This document shows positions 1 through 6,864 of a DNA stretch of 7,374 nucleotides, piece by piece. Below the pieces are notes generated by a model. The model did not search any database. It saw only the letters and a program-made list of their open reading frames with translations, and was not told the DNA's origin. Location of the stretch: NCBI GenBank assembly GCA_018971765.1, contig JAGXAA010000048.1, positions 1 through 7,374 on the forward strand, in the 5' to 3' direction. A program made the position numbers and the translations under genes. Source of the DNA: Patescibacteria group bacterium. Its GTDB lineage: Bacteria > Patescibacteriota > Minisyncoccia > Phycocordibacterales > GWA1-40-21. The stretch's first letter is position 1; the number at the start of each line of letters is the position of its first letter.

Positions 1-1
1 G

Positions 2-88
2 TTAAGAAACAAGATCGGATTGTTTGACGATATGGTTATGGAAGTTTGCTCGGGTCTTTGGAACTACCATCTGAGATATTCATCGTAA
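2..88 (+). CDS. Possible C-terminal tail of a plus-strand gene cut by the window start
   Basis: A plus-strand frame is open from the window edge to a TAA at 86-88 and gives 28 residues ending in GLWNYHLRYSS. The mix of hydrophobic and aromatic residues looks protein-like, and the final segment vaguely recalls the tails of some insertion-sequence transposases. It is far too short to identify, and an open run this long is not rare by chance. If real, it converges on the MGMT-family gene, which ends at 126. A competing minus-strand reading exists here: an ATG at 83-81 has a strong GGGGAGG seven bases upstream but hits a stop after 15 codons. Confidence 0.25.
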   Translation, partial: LRNKIGLFDDMVMEVCSGLWNYHLRYSS

Positions 89-125
89 TTCCTCCCCTTT
101 TGGGAGAATCTCGTCTCGTTTGAGA

Positions 126-437
126 CTATATGGCAACAGGTCTAATATTATTTCCTAACACTCTTTCTTTTCTGAGCAAGTCTAACTTCAGACTAGCTCC
201 TCGGTTAAATTTACCCGCGGTACCGTTAGAAAGAATTACTCGATGGCAAGGAATGTTTTTATTATAATTATTTTTCAAAATATTTCCTACCGCTCTGAAA
301 GCGTAAGGCGAACCGGACTTTTCCGCCACTTGTTTATAGGTTAAGGTCTTCCCTTTCGGAATATTAGTTACGACATCTAAAACTCTTTCCTTAAAACTTA
401 AAACTTTTTGTTTCCTATTATAATTCATAAACCACAT
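126..437 (-). CDS. MGMT-family DNA-binding domain protein (alkylated-DNA repair)
   Basis: This 103-residue protein matches the C-terminal DNA-binding and active-site domain of O6-alkylguanine-DNA alkyltransferases. Visible are the winged-helix start GKTLTYKQVA (residues 29-38), the FRAVGN segment with the arginine finger (R48), the active-site motif PCHRVI (63-68, Cys64 as alkyl acceptor) and the trailing GASLKLDLLRKE. The cysteine is kept, so it is not an alkyltransferase-like protein of the PWHRVI type, which is similarly short. The N-terminal RNase H-like domain of Ogt/Ada is absent, so repair activity is likely but not certain. The start at 437 has a GGAAAG-like element upstream; an alternative ATG lies at 428-426. 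Both overlap the end of the HAD gene (stop at 418-420), which implies translational coupling. Confidence 0.85.
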   Translation of the reverse strand: MWFMNYNRKQKVLSFKERVLDVVTNIPKGKTLTYKQVAEKSGSPYAFRAVGNILKNNYNKNIPCHRVILSNGTAGKFNRGASLKLDLLRKERVLGNNIRPVAI

Positions 438-1106
438 CTTTTCTTTCCACGACTATTCTCCAGCCTTTCTTTTTGCCGCGCAAATAAAGCTTTGAATTGG
501 GATTGAAGCATATCGGCTTCGCGACCATTTCAAGGAAAGAAATATCTCCTTCCGTGTCCCCGACTCCGACCGAATTATTCAAAGTCAAATTTTCTTTTTC
601 AACGGCGCGTTTTACTATGTTGGATTTATTGCTGATTAAATCTTCATTTACGACCTTGCCAGTAAATTTACCAGAAGAATCAAGCTCATAAAACCTCCCG
701 TAAACTTTATCAAACCCAATTTTTCGCAAAATCCGTCCAGTATTCCCTTGGGAGACTGCGAAACCGCCAAGAGAAAATATTTCTTTTTCTTTAATTTCAA
801 AATCAAGTCGCGAGTGTACTGATATGTTCTATTTTTATATCTTTCAATCACGATTTTTGAAGCGCGGTCAAAATCTTCATAAGATATTCCTTTGATATTA
901 TTCATAAAAACTTTCACCACCGCGTTTATGTAAGATTCATAATCGCCCTTGCGGTCAAACCATTCATTTTCTTCTTTCTCGTATTCTTTGCGCGCCGAGA
1001 AATCAAAAAGTTTGTTTTCAATCATAACTTCCACCAGCTTAATCAAAAGACTTGACCTAAAAATTGTCCCGTCTATGTCAAATATCGCAACTTTCCTTTT
1101 TTTCAT
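418..1106 (-). pseudogene. HAD-superfamily phosphatase (subfamily IB-like), broken by one frameshift
   Basis: Two minus-strand frames together make one HAD hydrolase of about 229 residues. The upstream part (from ATG 1106-1104) carries motif I FDIDGT with the nucleophile and acid/base aspartates (residues 10 and 12), a helical cap region, and the motif II serine in SQSP. The downstream part, ending at 418, carries GKVVNEDLI and the metal-binding motif IV GVGDTEGDISFLE. The order fits SerB-like class IB phosphatases; the substrate cannot be told. The frames switch at a five-T run (720-724, five A on the coding strand). One more base would give CEKIGFDKVYGRF in a single frame. Without it, the upstream frame runs to a stop at 648. 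An upstream in-frame ATG at 1139 is less likely because motif I normally sits very near the start. It may be a true pseudogene or a sequencing error in an intact gene. Confidence 0.8.
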
Positions 1107-1136
1107 AGAACTTATTTCAAAAAATAATGAATAATG

Positions 1137-1240
1137 CAAACACCCAAATTTCGAGGAAAAAACAGAGTATGAGGAAGGAGGCGAAGCTTACGCTTCGACG
1201 ACTGACAAAACTCTGTTTTTTGCCGAAATTTAGGTGTTTG
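1137..1240. terminator. Long inverted repeat with nested hairpin, probable terminator or insulator
   Basis: The arm at 1137-1168 is the reverse complement of 1210-1240, apart from two or three positions and one single-base bulge. The shared parts are CAAACACC, AAATTTCG and AAAAAACAGAGT. The 41-base interior holds a second perfect 6-bp hairpin, CGAAGC (1182-1187) with GCTTCG (1192-1197), on a TTAC loop. The A6/T6 tracts lie inside the stem, as in bidirectional terminators. It sits between the end of the unknown gene and the start of the HAD gene, so it would stop leftward transcripts before the HAD unit. Two nested hairpins are more than a simple terminator needs, so a small mobile repeat or structured leader is an alternative. 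Confidence 0.6.
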
Positions 1241-1331
1241 GATATTCAAGCTATTTTGCATGGCATTTATTTATAAGCGGTTATTTTTGAGATGAGTTCT
1301 AAAGAAATTATAACGCAGAATTAGATAATTT

Positions 1332-1355
1332 TGGTGCACCCTGCAGGAATCGAAC
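1332..1355 (-). other. Isolated 3' end of a tRNA gene; probable attachment-site scar
   Basis: On the minus strand this 24-bp stretch reads as the last third of a tRNA: G53, T-loop TTCGATT, 3' T-stem strand CCTGC, 3' acceptor strand AGGGTGC, discriminator A and encoded CCA. The five bases that should pair with CCTGC are AAAAG, so tRNA homology stops at the T-loop. No matching 5' acceptor strand GCACCCT is seen upstream within tRNA distance. This is the usual signature left by tyrosine-recombinase elements that integrate into tRNA 3' ends. With this orientation the element would extend toward higher coordinates, and the intact tRNA should lie beyond the right window edge. No integrase is in the window. 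Confidence 0.7.
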
Positions 1356-1428
1356 TTTTTCTAATTAAGCCTTGCAAGACCTTGCTGAAAATTTATTACA
1401 TTCTGAAATAAGGCATCCGCATAGGTCA
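1356..1428. other. Intergenic stretch between tRNA scar and unknown gene
   Basis: No gene, clear promoter or repeat is seen here. A plus-strand frame of 72 residues beginning at 1372 runs from this stretch into the antisense of the unknown gene and has no recognisable features. Under the attachment-site reading, this is the first DNA belonging to the integrated element. Confidence 0.4.
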
Positions 1429-1974
1429 TCACTTTGCAGTAAGTCCTGTTGGCGCTGGGAGCAAGGATCTAATCTGGGTCCAAGAACTTATTGCAAGTTC
1501 AATGGAACGAGTAATAATTTCGGGATTACTAACCGATTCCATTATTACGGCTATCTTTTTGGCAAAAAGAGTCAGTACAGCGTTTCCTGAAAATTCCTGA
1601 TTCTTAATCAAAAGTTCTTTACATATACCATATTCGAGTTCCCGCGTATTTAAATCATCATAAAACACATTAATCATTTTAGCTTTCACCTCTTGTGACT
1701 GATTTCCATAAAGGGTTTCAATAGTTGGACTTATAACAATCGGACTAAGTTTTGTAAGTTCGTTCTTTCTAAAATCTTTTCCATACCAACTATAAAATTC
1801 TCTGCTAATGAGATGTAGAAAAAGATACATGAATTCGAAACCAATAATCGATGTTATACTCTTCTTCTTTTCAATCTGTGAAGCGTCCAAGTAGCCTGAT
1901 ATCTGCCCTGCAGATTTTATCGCGTTTTCAAATATACTTTTTGCAATTAGTTCTCGTGGAATTAAAGTGTTCAT
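1429..1974 (-). CDS. Hypothetical protein, 181 residues, family not recognised
   Basis: I do not recognise this protein. It looks soluble and mainly helical. A hydrophobic, aromatic-rich stretch at about residues 40-62 (around FEFMYLFLHLISREF) more likely forms a buried amphipathic helix than a membrane span, since charged residues follow at once. A TIETLYGNQSQEVKAKM helix follows near 84-100. The last ten residues (PAPTGLTAK) look like unstructured tail. The start ATG (1974-1972) has no clear Shine-Dalgarno sequence. A possible -10 box lies at 1988-1993, giving a very short leader. The gene lies between the tRNA scar and the restriction cassette in the same orientation, separated from the cassette by about 340 bp of structured DNA. 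It is therefore probably expressed separately and may be an accessory gene of the island. Confidence 0.7.
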   Translation of the reverse strand: MNTLIPRELIAKSIFENAIKSAGQISGYLDASQIEKKKSITSIIGFEFMYLFLHLISREFYSWYGKDFRKNELTKLSPIVISPTIETLYGNQSQEVKAKMINVFYDDLNTRELEYGICKELLIKNQEFSGNAVLTLFAKKIAVIMESVSNPEIITRSIELAISSWTQIRSLLPAPTGLTAK

Positions 1975-1987
1975 CTAATTAACTTAA

Positions 1988-1993
1988 TTTATA
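1988..1993 (-). promoter_or_regulatory. Candidate -10 box for the unknown gene
   Basis: The minus strand reads TATAAA 13 bases before the ATG at 1974. No good -35 box is found at the usual spacing. Just upstream, AGGCC and GGCCT flank a 9-base spacer (about 1993-2011), a short inverted repeat that could be an operator or chance. This is weak support based on one hexamer in AT-rich DNA. Confidence 0.3.
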
Positions 1994-2076
1994 GGCCATA
2001 CGCATCGGCCTTGATTGTGTGTCTTTACAGTTTGGCTAGAACCTATTTTATCCGAAATTCCTGACCGAACCAAGGA

Positions 2077-2226
2077 AGCCGCTCCGCCGCCGCGAGCTGA
2101 AGCTCGCCACCCCACAAAAAAGTTTTCTTCGCTTTTCCTGATTTGCGCGCGCCCGATTTTTTCTTCTAAAAGGAAAAGAAAACTTTTTTGTGGTGTTCTG
2201 CTCTCAACGAGCAGGGCGGCGGGGCT
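2077..2226. repeat. Predicted four-way-junction (cloverleaf-like) structure
   Basis: Four sets of complementary segments nest without conflict. The base stem pairs 2077-2080 and 2084-2091 (AGCC, CCGCCGCC) with 2215-2226 (GGCGGCGG, GGCT), with a 3-base bulge. A left side hairpin is GCGAGC/GCTCGC (2092-2097 with 2102-2107, TGAA loop). The long central stem is perfect over 18 bp (2112-2129 with 2176-2193) and extends 4 bp more past a 5-base bulge (2135-2138 with 2172-2175), with a 33-base tip. A right side hairpin is CTGCTC/GAGCAG (2198-2203 with 2209-2214). The right edge overlaps the 113-bp inverted repeat. It could be a cruciform mobile-element end, a structured RNA or a complex terminator after res. 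Pairings are read directly; the function is unknown. Confidence 0.6.
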
Positions 2227-2317
2227 GGCCTCTTTTTGTATTCGCTCGGGTGCGGCGGAATTCCCCCCACACCCCCCTTCCGCCGCACCCTCGCTTTCGG
2301 GCCGACGGGAAATTTTT
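2205..2317 (+). repeat. Left copy of the 113-bp inverted repeat flanking the R-M operon
   Basis: This GC-rich block is the exact reverse complement of 7262-7374, with no mismatch or gap by eye. It starts inside the right side hairpin of the junction structure and ends within the last codon position of res (stop codon 2318-2316), so the inner edge touches the coding region. It stands out from its AT-rich surroundings in base composition. It could be a terminal repeat of a mobile cassette, a dispersed genomic repeat present twice, or a target for homologous inversion of the operon. Confidence 0.9.
2248..2290 (-). terminator. GC-rich hairpin downstream of res with G-tract loop
   Basis: Perfect 13-bp arms GGGTGCGGCGGAA (2248-2260) and its complement (2278-2290) enclose a 17-base loop. 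It begins about 25 bases after the res stop, so in the operon transcript it would form a very stable 3' structure. On the transcribed (minus) strand the loop contains two runs of six G separated by TGT, which could stack as a G-quadruplex. No U-tract follows, so classical intrinsic termination is doubtful; protection of the mRNA end is equally possible. The same hairpin occurs in the right repeat at 7289-7331. Confidence 0.5.
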
Positions 2318-5132
2318 ACTCCTGTGTTAGGTACTCGTCCAATTTTTCCAGCACATCGTCCACCGTCAATAATTCCTTTGGCGAACAGCCGACGATGTGG
2401 TCAATATACTTATCTTTCTTCAATTCTGTCAAAATGTTCGCGCTTTGATTCCCGCGTCCCGAGTGATGATAGATTTGTCCGGTGATAATCACATTGAACT
2501 TGGATTGTCCCTTTTTCAAACCGGACAAAATATCGCTATTTCTGATTTTGGAATTGCCGTAAAATACAGCTTCCCAATCCGTTGCTTTCAATCCGTATTT
2601 TGCGAAGTAATCCCGTAATTTTTCCAGCATTAAATCCTCATCCACTACTTCGCCCAAAATACAGAGATTGAAAGGTTTTGGTATTTTTACATTCTTTTTT
2701 ACCTCGCTCTCTCGTTTCGGTTGATACGCTAAAGCTCCTTTCAAGCCGCCAATAGTCGCTTCCGCATTTTGAAGGTCAATTTTCAAAATCTCGTTTTCAA
2801 GTTTCTTGTCGTCCAAATTTTTGATAGCTTTTGTCAGCTCGCTTTCGTACAGCTCTAAAAGTTCTTGATCTTCCTTTGATTTTTCAGTTTGTGTTGCGGA
2901 AGCGACCTTGCGGCTTTGCGTGTATCGGGCAAGGTTTTCCTCAAATTTTGACTTGAAACTATCGAGTGTTTGCTCTTTTAACGCTCGGAAAAAGTTGAAG
3001 TAGTCAAAAGGCGAAAGAATGTAAAAATACAGATTTTCTTTCCCTTTGTATTTCTTTTGAAATTCTCGTCCGGCGTTGAGCTTTAGAAGGTTCTCATTTT
3101 TGAAATCCCTATCGTCCTTAATTTCAACGACGAGAATATCTTTTTTGGTTTTAATGACGAAATCAGGATAAAAGGCGTAATAGCTACCATGGCTTCCGCC
3201 ATTTTTCTTGTAGGCAATTCCAAAATACTTGCTTTCGCTTACGCCATTTTTGAACCACCACAAAACATCGTTATCAGTTTTCTCAAGCTCTCCGATAAAA
3301 TTCTTTTCCGGTTTTGACCATTGCTCTTTATTATTTTTATCTCTCTTGACGAAATATGGCTTGAGAATGGATTTTTTAATTTCCTGTCTCTCGTCAAAAT
3401 TTTCAAAAACGCTGATAATTTCGGGAATCTGCCAATTCTCGTTCGGGATTACCTCATCGGCTTTTTCGGGTAATGACTTGTATTTGCCCTTTGCCGCTTC
3501 GATCAAGTCAATAAATTCGCTCTTATTGCCCGGATTTAGCACGATAGCGGCGATTTCGTCCTCGTTATCAATGCCAAACTGCTTTTTGAACAAAGAACGA
3601 ACGCTGGACTTAATAATGTCTGTTGGACGAGTTCCGCCAGTAAAAGGATACGAGAGGGAACGCACAAATGCAGTGTATTCCGCGCAAACTTCCTCGCGAT
3701 CTTTAACAATCGTCCGTTCCTTTTGAAAATCAACAGCTTGCTTTTTATCAATCTCGGAAATCTTACCTTCAAGTCCTACGCTCTTTGAGAAAGTAATCTT
3801 TCCAATGTTGATTTTCTTGTCGTCAATTTTCTGCTCTTTGGCCGCTTCAAACAAACAATCCTTAAACTCGCCAGACAAACGGAAAAGCTCTCTTTTTCTT
3901 CGGACAAGCTGGCTCGGTAAATAGATATTTTTATAAATCGCATTGTCCCGAACCATTTGGTCCTTGCTGACATAATCCTTTGCTAAATCTTCAACGATTT
4001 CAAAATTGTTTGAAGCGGTGTAAACATAGCCGACATTCAATGCCGGAAAATTATCATAATGTTTCTGCTCCGGCATACGCATAATGCGCCCGAGCGTTTG
4101 GATATTGAAAACATAATTTTCCGAGTTCCATTCTCGCTGAAGCAATAAAATGCCTGCGCGCGGACAATCCCAACCCTGAGCAATCGCTTCTTTGAAAACT
4201 AAAACTTCAACCTCACTATCGTCTTTTTCGATGTAATCAAGGTTTAACTTTTTATCTTTTGGCGCGAGCCAAAGAGCCAATTTGCGGCTTTCAATCGTTA
4301 TTCCTTCCTTGCTTAAAATTTCAATAATCTTGTCTTCCGGCTCGCGCACATCTGATTGTTTTTTCTTTGGAATTTGAACCAGAAGCAAAGGATTTATGTC
4401 AGTTCCAGCTTCTTCGTATTGTTGTTTTAACCATTTTCGTTTCTTTAGGGCTTCACGGATAATGTCTTCATTTGTTTGAACGCGGCCAAGTCCGGGGTTT
4501 ATTTGCACCTCTTGCTTAATCATTCCTTCCGCGACAACCTCGCTCAACTTGACTGTGATTTTGTGGTCGTTGGTAACGCCTTCTTTTGGCGTGGCCGAAA
4601 CTTCAATCGTTAATTTCGGCCCGATCATCCCGACAATTTCCTGTGATTTGCTCGTTTTTGCCGTTCGGTGGCTTTCGTCAATAATCAAAACAATGTCGCG
4701 CCCAGCGTCTCTTGTGTTTTCGGCAATTTTGTTCAAATTCCAGTCCTTTTCGTTGTCGGACATGAAAAGAGAAATGCCCTCTTTGTTCAAGCTATCCCAG
4801 TTTACGAAAACAATCTGATTTTGTTCTAGTTCGTTGTTTTGGATTTCGTCAATGTTGATACAATCCAGTAATCGTTCATTCTCAAAATGTTTTTCCAGTT
4901 TTAATTTACTCTGCTCGTGCAGATAATTTACTGAAATCCAAACAAACGAAAGTTCTTTTTCGCCTCCAAGCTCTTTGACCATGCGCGACATTGCCTCTGC
5001 AAGCATGATTGTTTTCCCTGATCCGGTGGGGGCTTGGAAAACAATCAATTTCGGGTCTTCATCTTCAAGATACCCAACGGAAGTTGAGACAAGTTGTTTG
5101 ATATATTTCTTTTGATAATCTAAATCCTTCAT
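2316..5132 (-). CDS. res: Type III restriction endonuclease subunit Res (helicase-nuclease)
   Basis: The 938-residue protein is the ATP-dependent translocase and cleavage subunit that works with Mod. Superfamily 2 helicase motifs appear in order: Walker A APTGSGKT (34-41), DESH (152-155), SAT (179-181), AQGWDCPRAG (318-327) and QTLGRIMRMPE (345-355). A PD-(D/E)xK nuclease follows with YPDF (Asp657) and VVEIK (Glu670, Lys672). Typical Res proteins end soon after this domain. Here about 235 more residues follow: a charged, probable coiled coil (about 745-800), then an alternating beta/alpha domain (about 815-938) with ITGQIYHHSG at its core. The ATG overlaps the Mod stop as ATGA, which implies coupled translation and balanced subunit amounts. 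All key catalytic motifs are intact. Confidence 0.95.
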   Translation of the reverse strand: MKDLDYQKKYIKQLVSTSVGYLEDEDPKLIVFQAPTGSGKTIMLAEAMSRMVKELGGEKELSFVWISVNYLHEQSKLKLEKHFENERLLDCINIDEIQNNELEQNQIVFVNWDSLNKEGISLFMSDNEKDWNLNKIAENTRDAGRDIVLIIDESHRTAKTSKSQEIVGMIGPKLTIEVSATPKEGVTNDHKITVKLSEVVAEGMIKQEVQINPGLGRVQTNEDIIREALKKRKWLKQQYEEAGTDINPLLLVQIPKKKQSDVREPEDKIIEILSKEGITIESRKLALWLAPKDKKLNLDYIEKDDSEVEVLVFKEAIAQGWDCPRAGILLLQREWNSENYVFNIQTLGRIMRMPEQKHYDNFPALNVGYVYTASNNFEIVEDLAKDYVSKDQMVRDNAIYKNIYLPSQLVRRKRELFRLSGEFKDCLFEAAKEQKIDDKKINIGKITFSKSVGLEGKISEIDKKQAVDFQKERTIVKDREEVCAEYTAFVRSLSYPFTGGTRPTDIIKSSVRSLFKKQFGIDNEDEIAAIVLNPGNKSEFIDLIEAAKGKYKSLPEKADEVIPNENWQIPEIISVFENFDERQEIKKSILKPYFVKRDKNNKEQWSKPEKNFIGELEKTDNDVLWWFKNGVSESKYFGIAYKKNGGSHGSYYAFYPDFVIKTKKDILVVEIKDDRDFKNENLLKLNAGREFQKKYKGKENLYFYILSPFDYFNFFRALKEQTLDSFKSKFEENLARYTQSRKVASATQTEKSKEDQELLELYESELTKAIKNLDDKKLENEILKIDLQNAEATIGGLKGALAYQPKRESEVKKNVKIPKPFNLCILGEVVDEDLMLEKLRDYFAKYGLKATDWEAVFYGNSKIRNSDILSGLKKGQSKFNVIITGQIYHHSGRGNQSANILTELKKDKYIDHIVGCSPKELLTVDDVLEKLDEYLTQE

Positions 5133-6862
5133 AGGTGGCGTGGTTTATAAAGCTCTTTGTATATCTTGCGATATACATTCAAAATTACTTCCGGAATTGG
5201 TTTTACCGTCCGCAAATTTTCTAAATCTTCAAAATCTTCTTCGTTATAAGTGTGGTCGTAGCTGAACACATAAACAACGAACGGCTTTTTGTGCTTCTTG
5301 GCTTCTTTTTTGAAATCTGAAATAGCGTCTTCATCGTAAATTATACCAGTCATTTGCCCTGCGTTCTCATAGATTGCGAACGCTCCTTTTTTACTCATTA
5401 CTTCGTCAAAAGTAGTTTCCGCAAGACACAGCATTTCGCCACAGCGCAATGTAAAAACCCGTTTGTCATTATCGGTTTTTATATTTCCGACTAATTCTCC
5501 GGTGTAATATCGTAAGTTACCGCCAAAGCCAGCAATTTTCTTTCCGTTTGTTGAATAGCCATTCAACACATTTTTTATTCTCGGATAACAAATATCACTA
5601 GCGATTTTTGTACCACTTCCGTTATTGTCCTGATTGTCTGTACATAAAATAAATTGCCGTTCACCACCGTCGCGTTTATTCAGCTCTAAAACTGCATGGC
5701 CGGTTGTTCCCGATCCAGCAAAGAAATCCAAAATCACGGCTTTCTTTTTATCCGATACCAAAACAGACAGAGCGTCTATCACTGCGTAAAGTGATTTTGG
5801 ATAATCAAACGCCTTTCTGCGGGCCAATATCTTATCTACCAAAATTGTTCCGTGGGCTGAAGCGTCGTATTTAGGATTTATCCAAACAGTTTTAGGTTTT
5901 CGTCCTTCTTTAATTCTGTCCTTCATATAGACGACAAGACCCTTGCCGTTTTTCTTTATGACCATATCTCCACGCTCTACCGCTTCCATGAGCGAAGGCC
6001 GTGTTTGTCTCCAAACCCTTTTCCTCCCAGAACTATCAATCGGCAAAATCTCTGTGGCACCTTTAAAACTTTTAATGTCTATTTTTCCGGTTTTCTCGTT
6101 GTAATAAATCGGATAATGAGAATTTGGTCTTTCTTCGGGCGTTGAGAGTCCACCACTTCTCCTGAAGGGTAGTAAGCGATATGGTGAAACATCGTCGGCG
6201 AGATTAAACAACTTTTTCTGTTCTTCGGTTAATGGCAGGTTCTCTATCGAAGCCATATTCGTGTTTTTTGCATAAATAAGCCAATACTCATGACTTGTTG
6301 CAAAAAATTTATTGGTAGTCCTTCCGCGCGGATTACTTTCAACAGCCAAAACGCCTATCTTATTATTTTCAAAGAAAATCTCGTCCATAAGCAATCCAAG
6401 TGTAAATAGCTCATAGTCATCAATAGTTACAACAATTATTCCATTTTCTTTGAGTAAATTTTTTGCAAGGCGGAGGCGCTTACTCATGAAAGAGAGCCAT
6501 TTGCTGTGCCTAAAACGGTCTTCTTTTTCAACATAATCATTGTTGTAGCGCCAACTTCGGTTTCCGGTGTTGTACGGCGGATCAATAAAAATCAAATCCA
6601 CTTTCTTTTTATGAGTGTAATTGAGAACAGATAACGCATGGTAATTATCGCCCTCAATAAAAATATGATTGATTCCGCCCTTCTCATTGGAAATTTGTTT
6701 TTTCTTTTCATCTTTCAAAACTGGCAGAGAAGTTTTAAATTGCTCAGCAACTTCTTCGGGTTTATCTTCCCAAACAATGCCGAATTTTTTGCGCTTCGAA
6801 ATCTCCTTGTATTCATGGAGCAGTTTTTCTCTTGACCAGTTTTGAAAATCTTTTTTCGTCAT
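5129..6862 (-). CDS. mod: Type III DNA adenine methyltransferase subunit Mod
   Basis: This 577-residue protein is the recognition and N6-adenine methylation subunit of a type III system. The catalytic motif IV DPPYNTG (94-100) comes before the S-adenosylmethionine motif I DFFAGSGTTGH (379-389), the beta-class order expected for Mod proteins. Motif X (around FDYPKSLYAVIDAL, 352-365) lies just before motif I. The stretch at about 170-340 is the likely target-recognition domain, which sets the DNA site; the site cannot be predicted from sequence. The C-terminal part carries LRYYTGELV (449-457) and a final region likely to contact Res. The start ATG lies two bases after the regulator's stop (TAATTATG) with no clear ribosome binding site, so reinitiation is likely. 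It is close to the length of known Mod proteins and appears intact. Confidence 0.95.
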   Translation of the reverse strand: MTKKDFQNWSREKLLHEYKEISKRKKFGIVWEDKPEEVAEQFKTSLPVLKDEKKKQISNEKGGINHIFIEGDNYHALSVLNYTHKKKVDLIFIDPPYNTGNRSWRYNNDYVEKEDRFRHSKWLSFMSKRLRLAKNLLKENGIIVVTIDDYELFTLGLLMDEIFFENNKIGVLAVESNPRGRTTNKFFATSHEYWLIYAKNTNMASIENLPLTEEQKKLFNLADDVSPYRLLPFRRSGGLSTPEERPNSHYPIYYNEKTGKIDIKSFKGATEILPIDSSGRKRVWRQTRPSLMEAVERGDMVIKKNGKGLVVYMKDRIKEGRKPKTVWINPKYDASAHGTILVDKILARRKAFDYPKSLYAVIDALSVLVSDKKKAVILDFFAGSGTTGHAVLELNKRDGGERQFILCTDNQDNNGSGTKIASDICYPRIKNVLNGYSTNGKKIAGFGGNLRYYTGELVGNIKTDNDKRVFTLRCGEMLCLAETTFDEVMSKKGAFAIYENAGQMTGIIYDEDAISDFKKEAKKHKKPFVVYVFSYDHTYNEEDFEDLENLRTVKPIPEVILNVYRKIYKELYKPRHL

Positions 6863-6864
6863 AA

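Noticed and set aside
89..126. Two short hairpins (CTCCC/GGGAG at 92-106, GTCTC/GAGAC at 113-126) as terminators
   Set aside because: Stems are only 5 bp with no T-tract, and one overlaps the first base of the MGMT-family stop codon.
1332..1420. Complete tRNA gene on the minus strand
   Set aside because: The 5' T-stem strand does not pair and no matching 5' acceptor strand is found, so only the 3' end is present.
1372..1590. Plus-strand open frame of 72 codons next to the tRNA fragment
   Set aside because: It has no recognisable features and mostly opposes the unknown gene on the other strand.
2015..2485. Plus-strand open frame of 156 codons
   Set aside because: It runs through the hairpins and repeat and then antisense to the end of res. 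The GC-rich composition explains the lack of stops.
3229..3726. Plus-strand open frame of 165 codons inside res
   Set aside because: It is the antisense shadow of a gene whose own motifs are intact.
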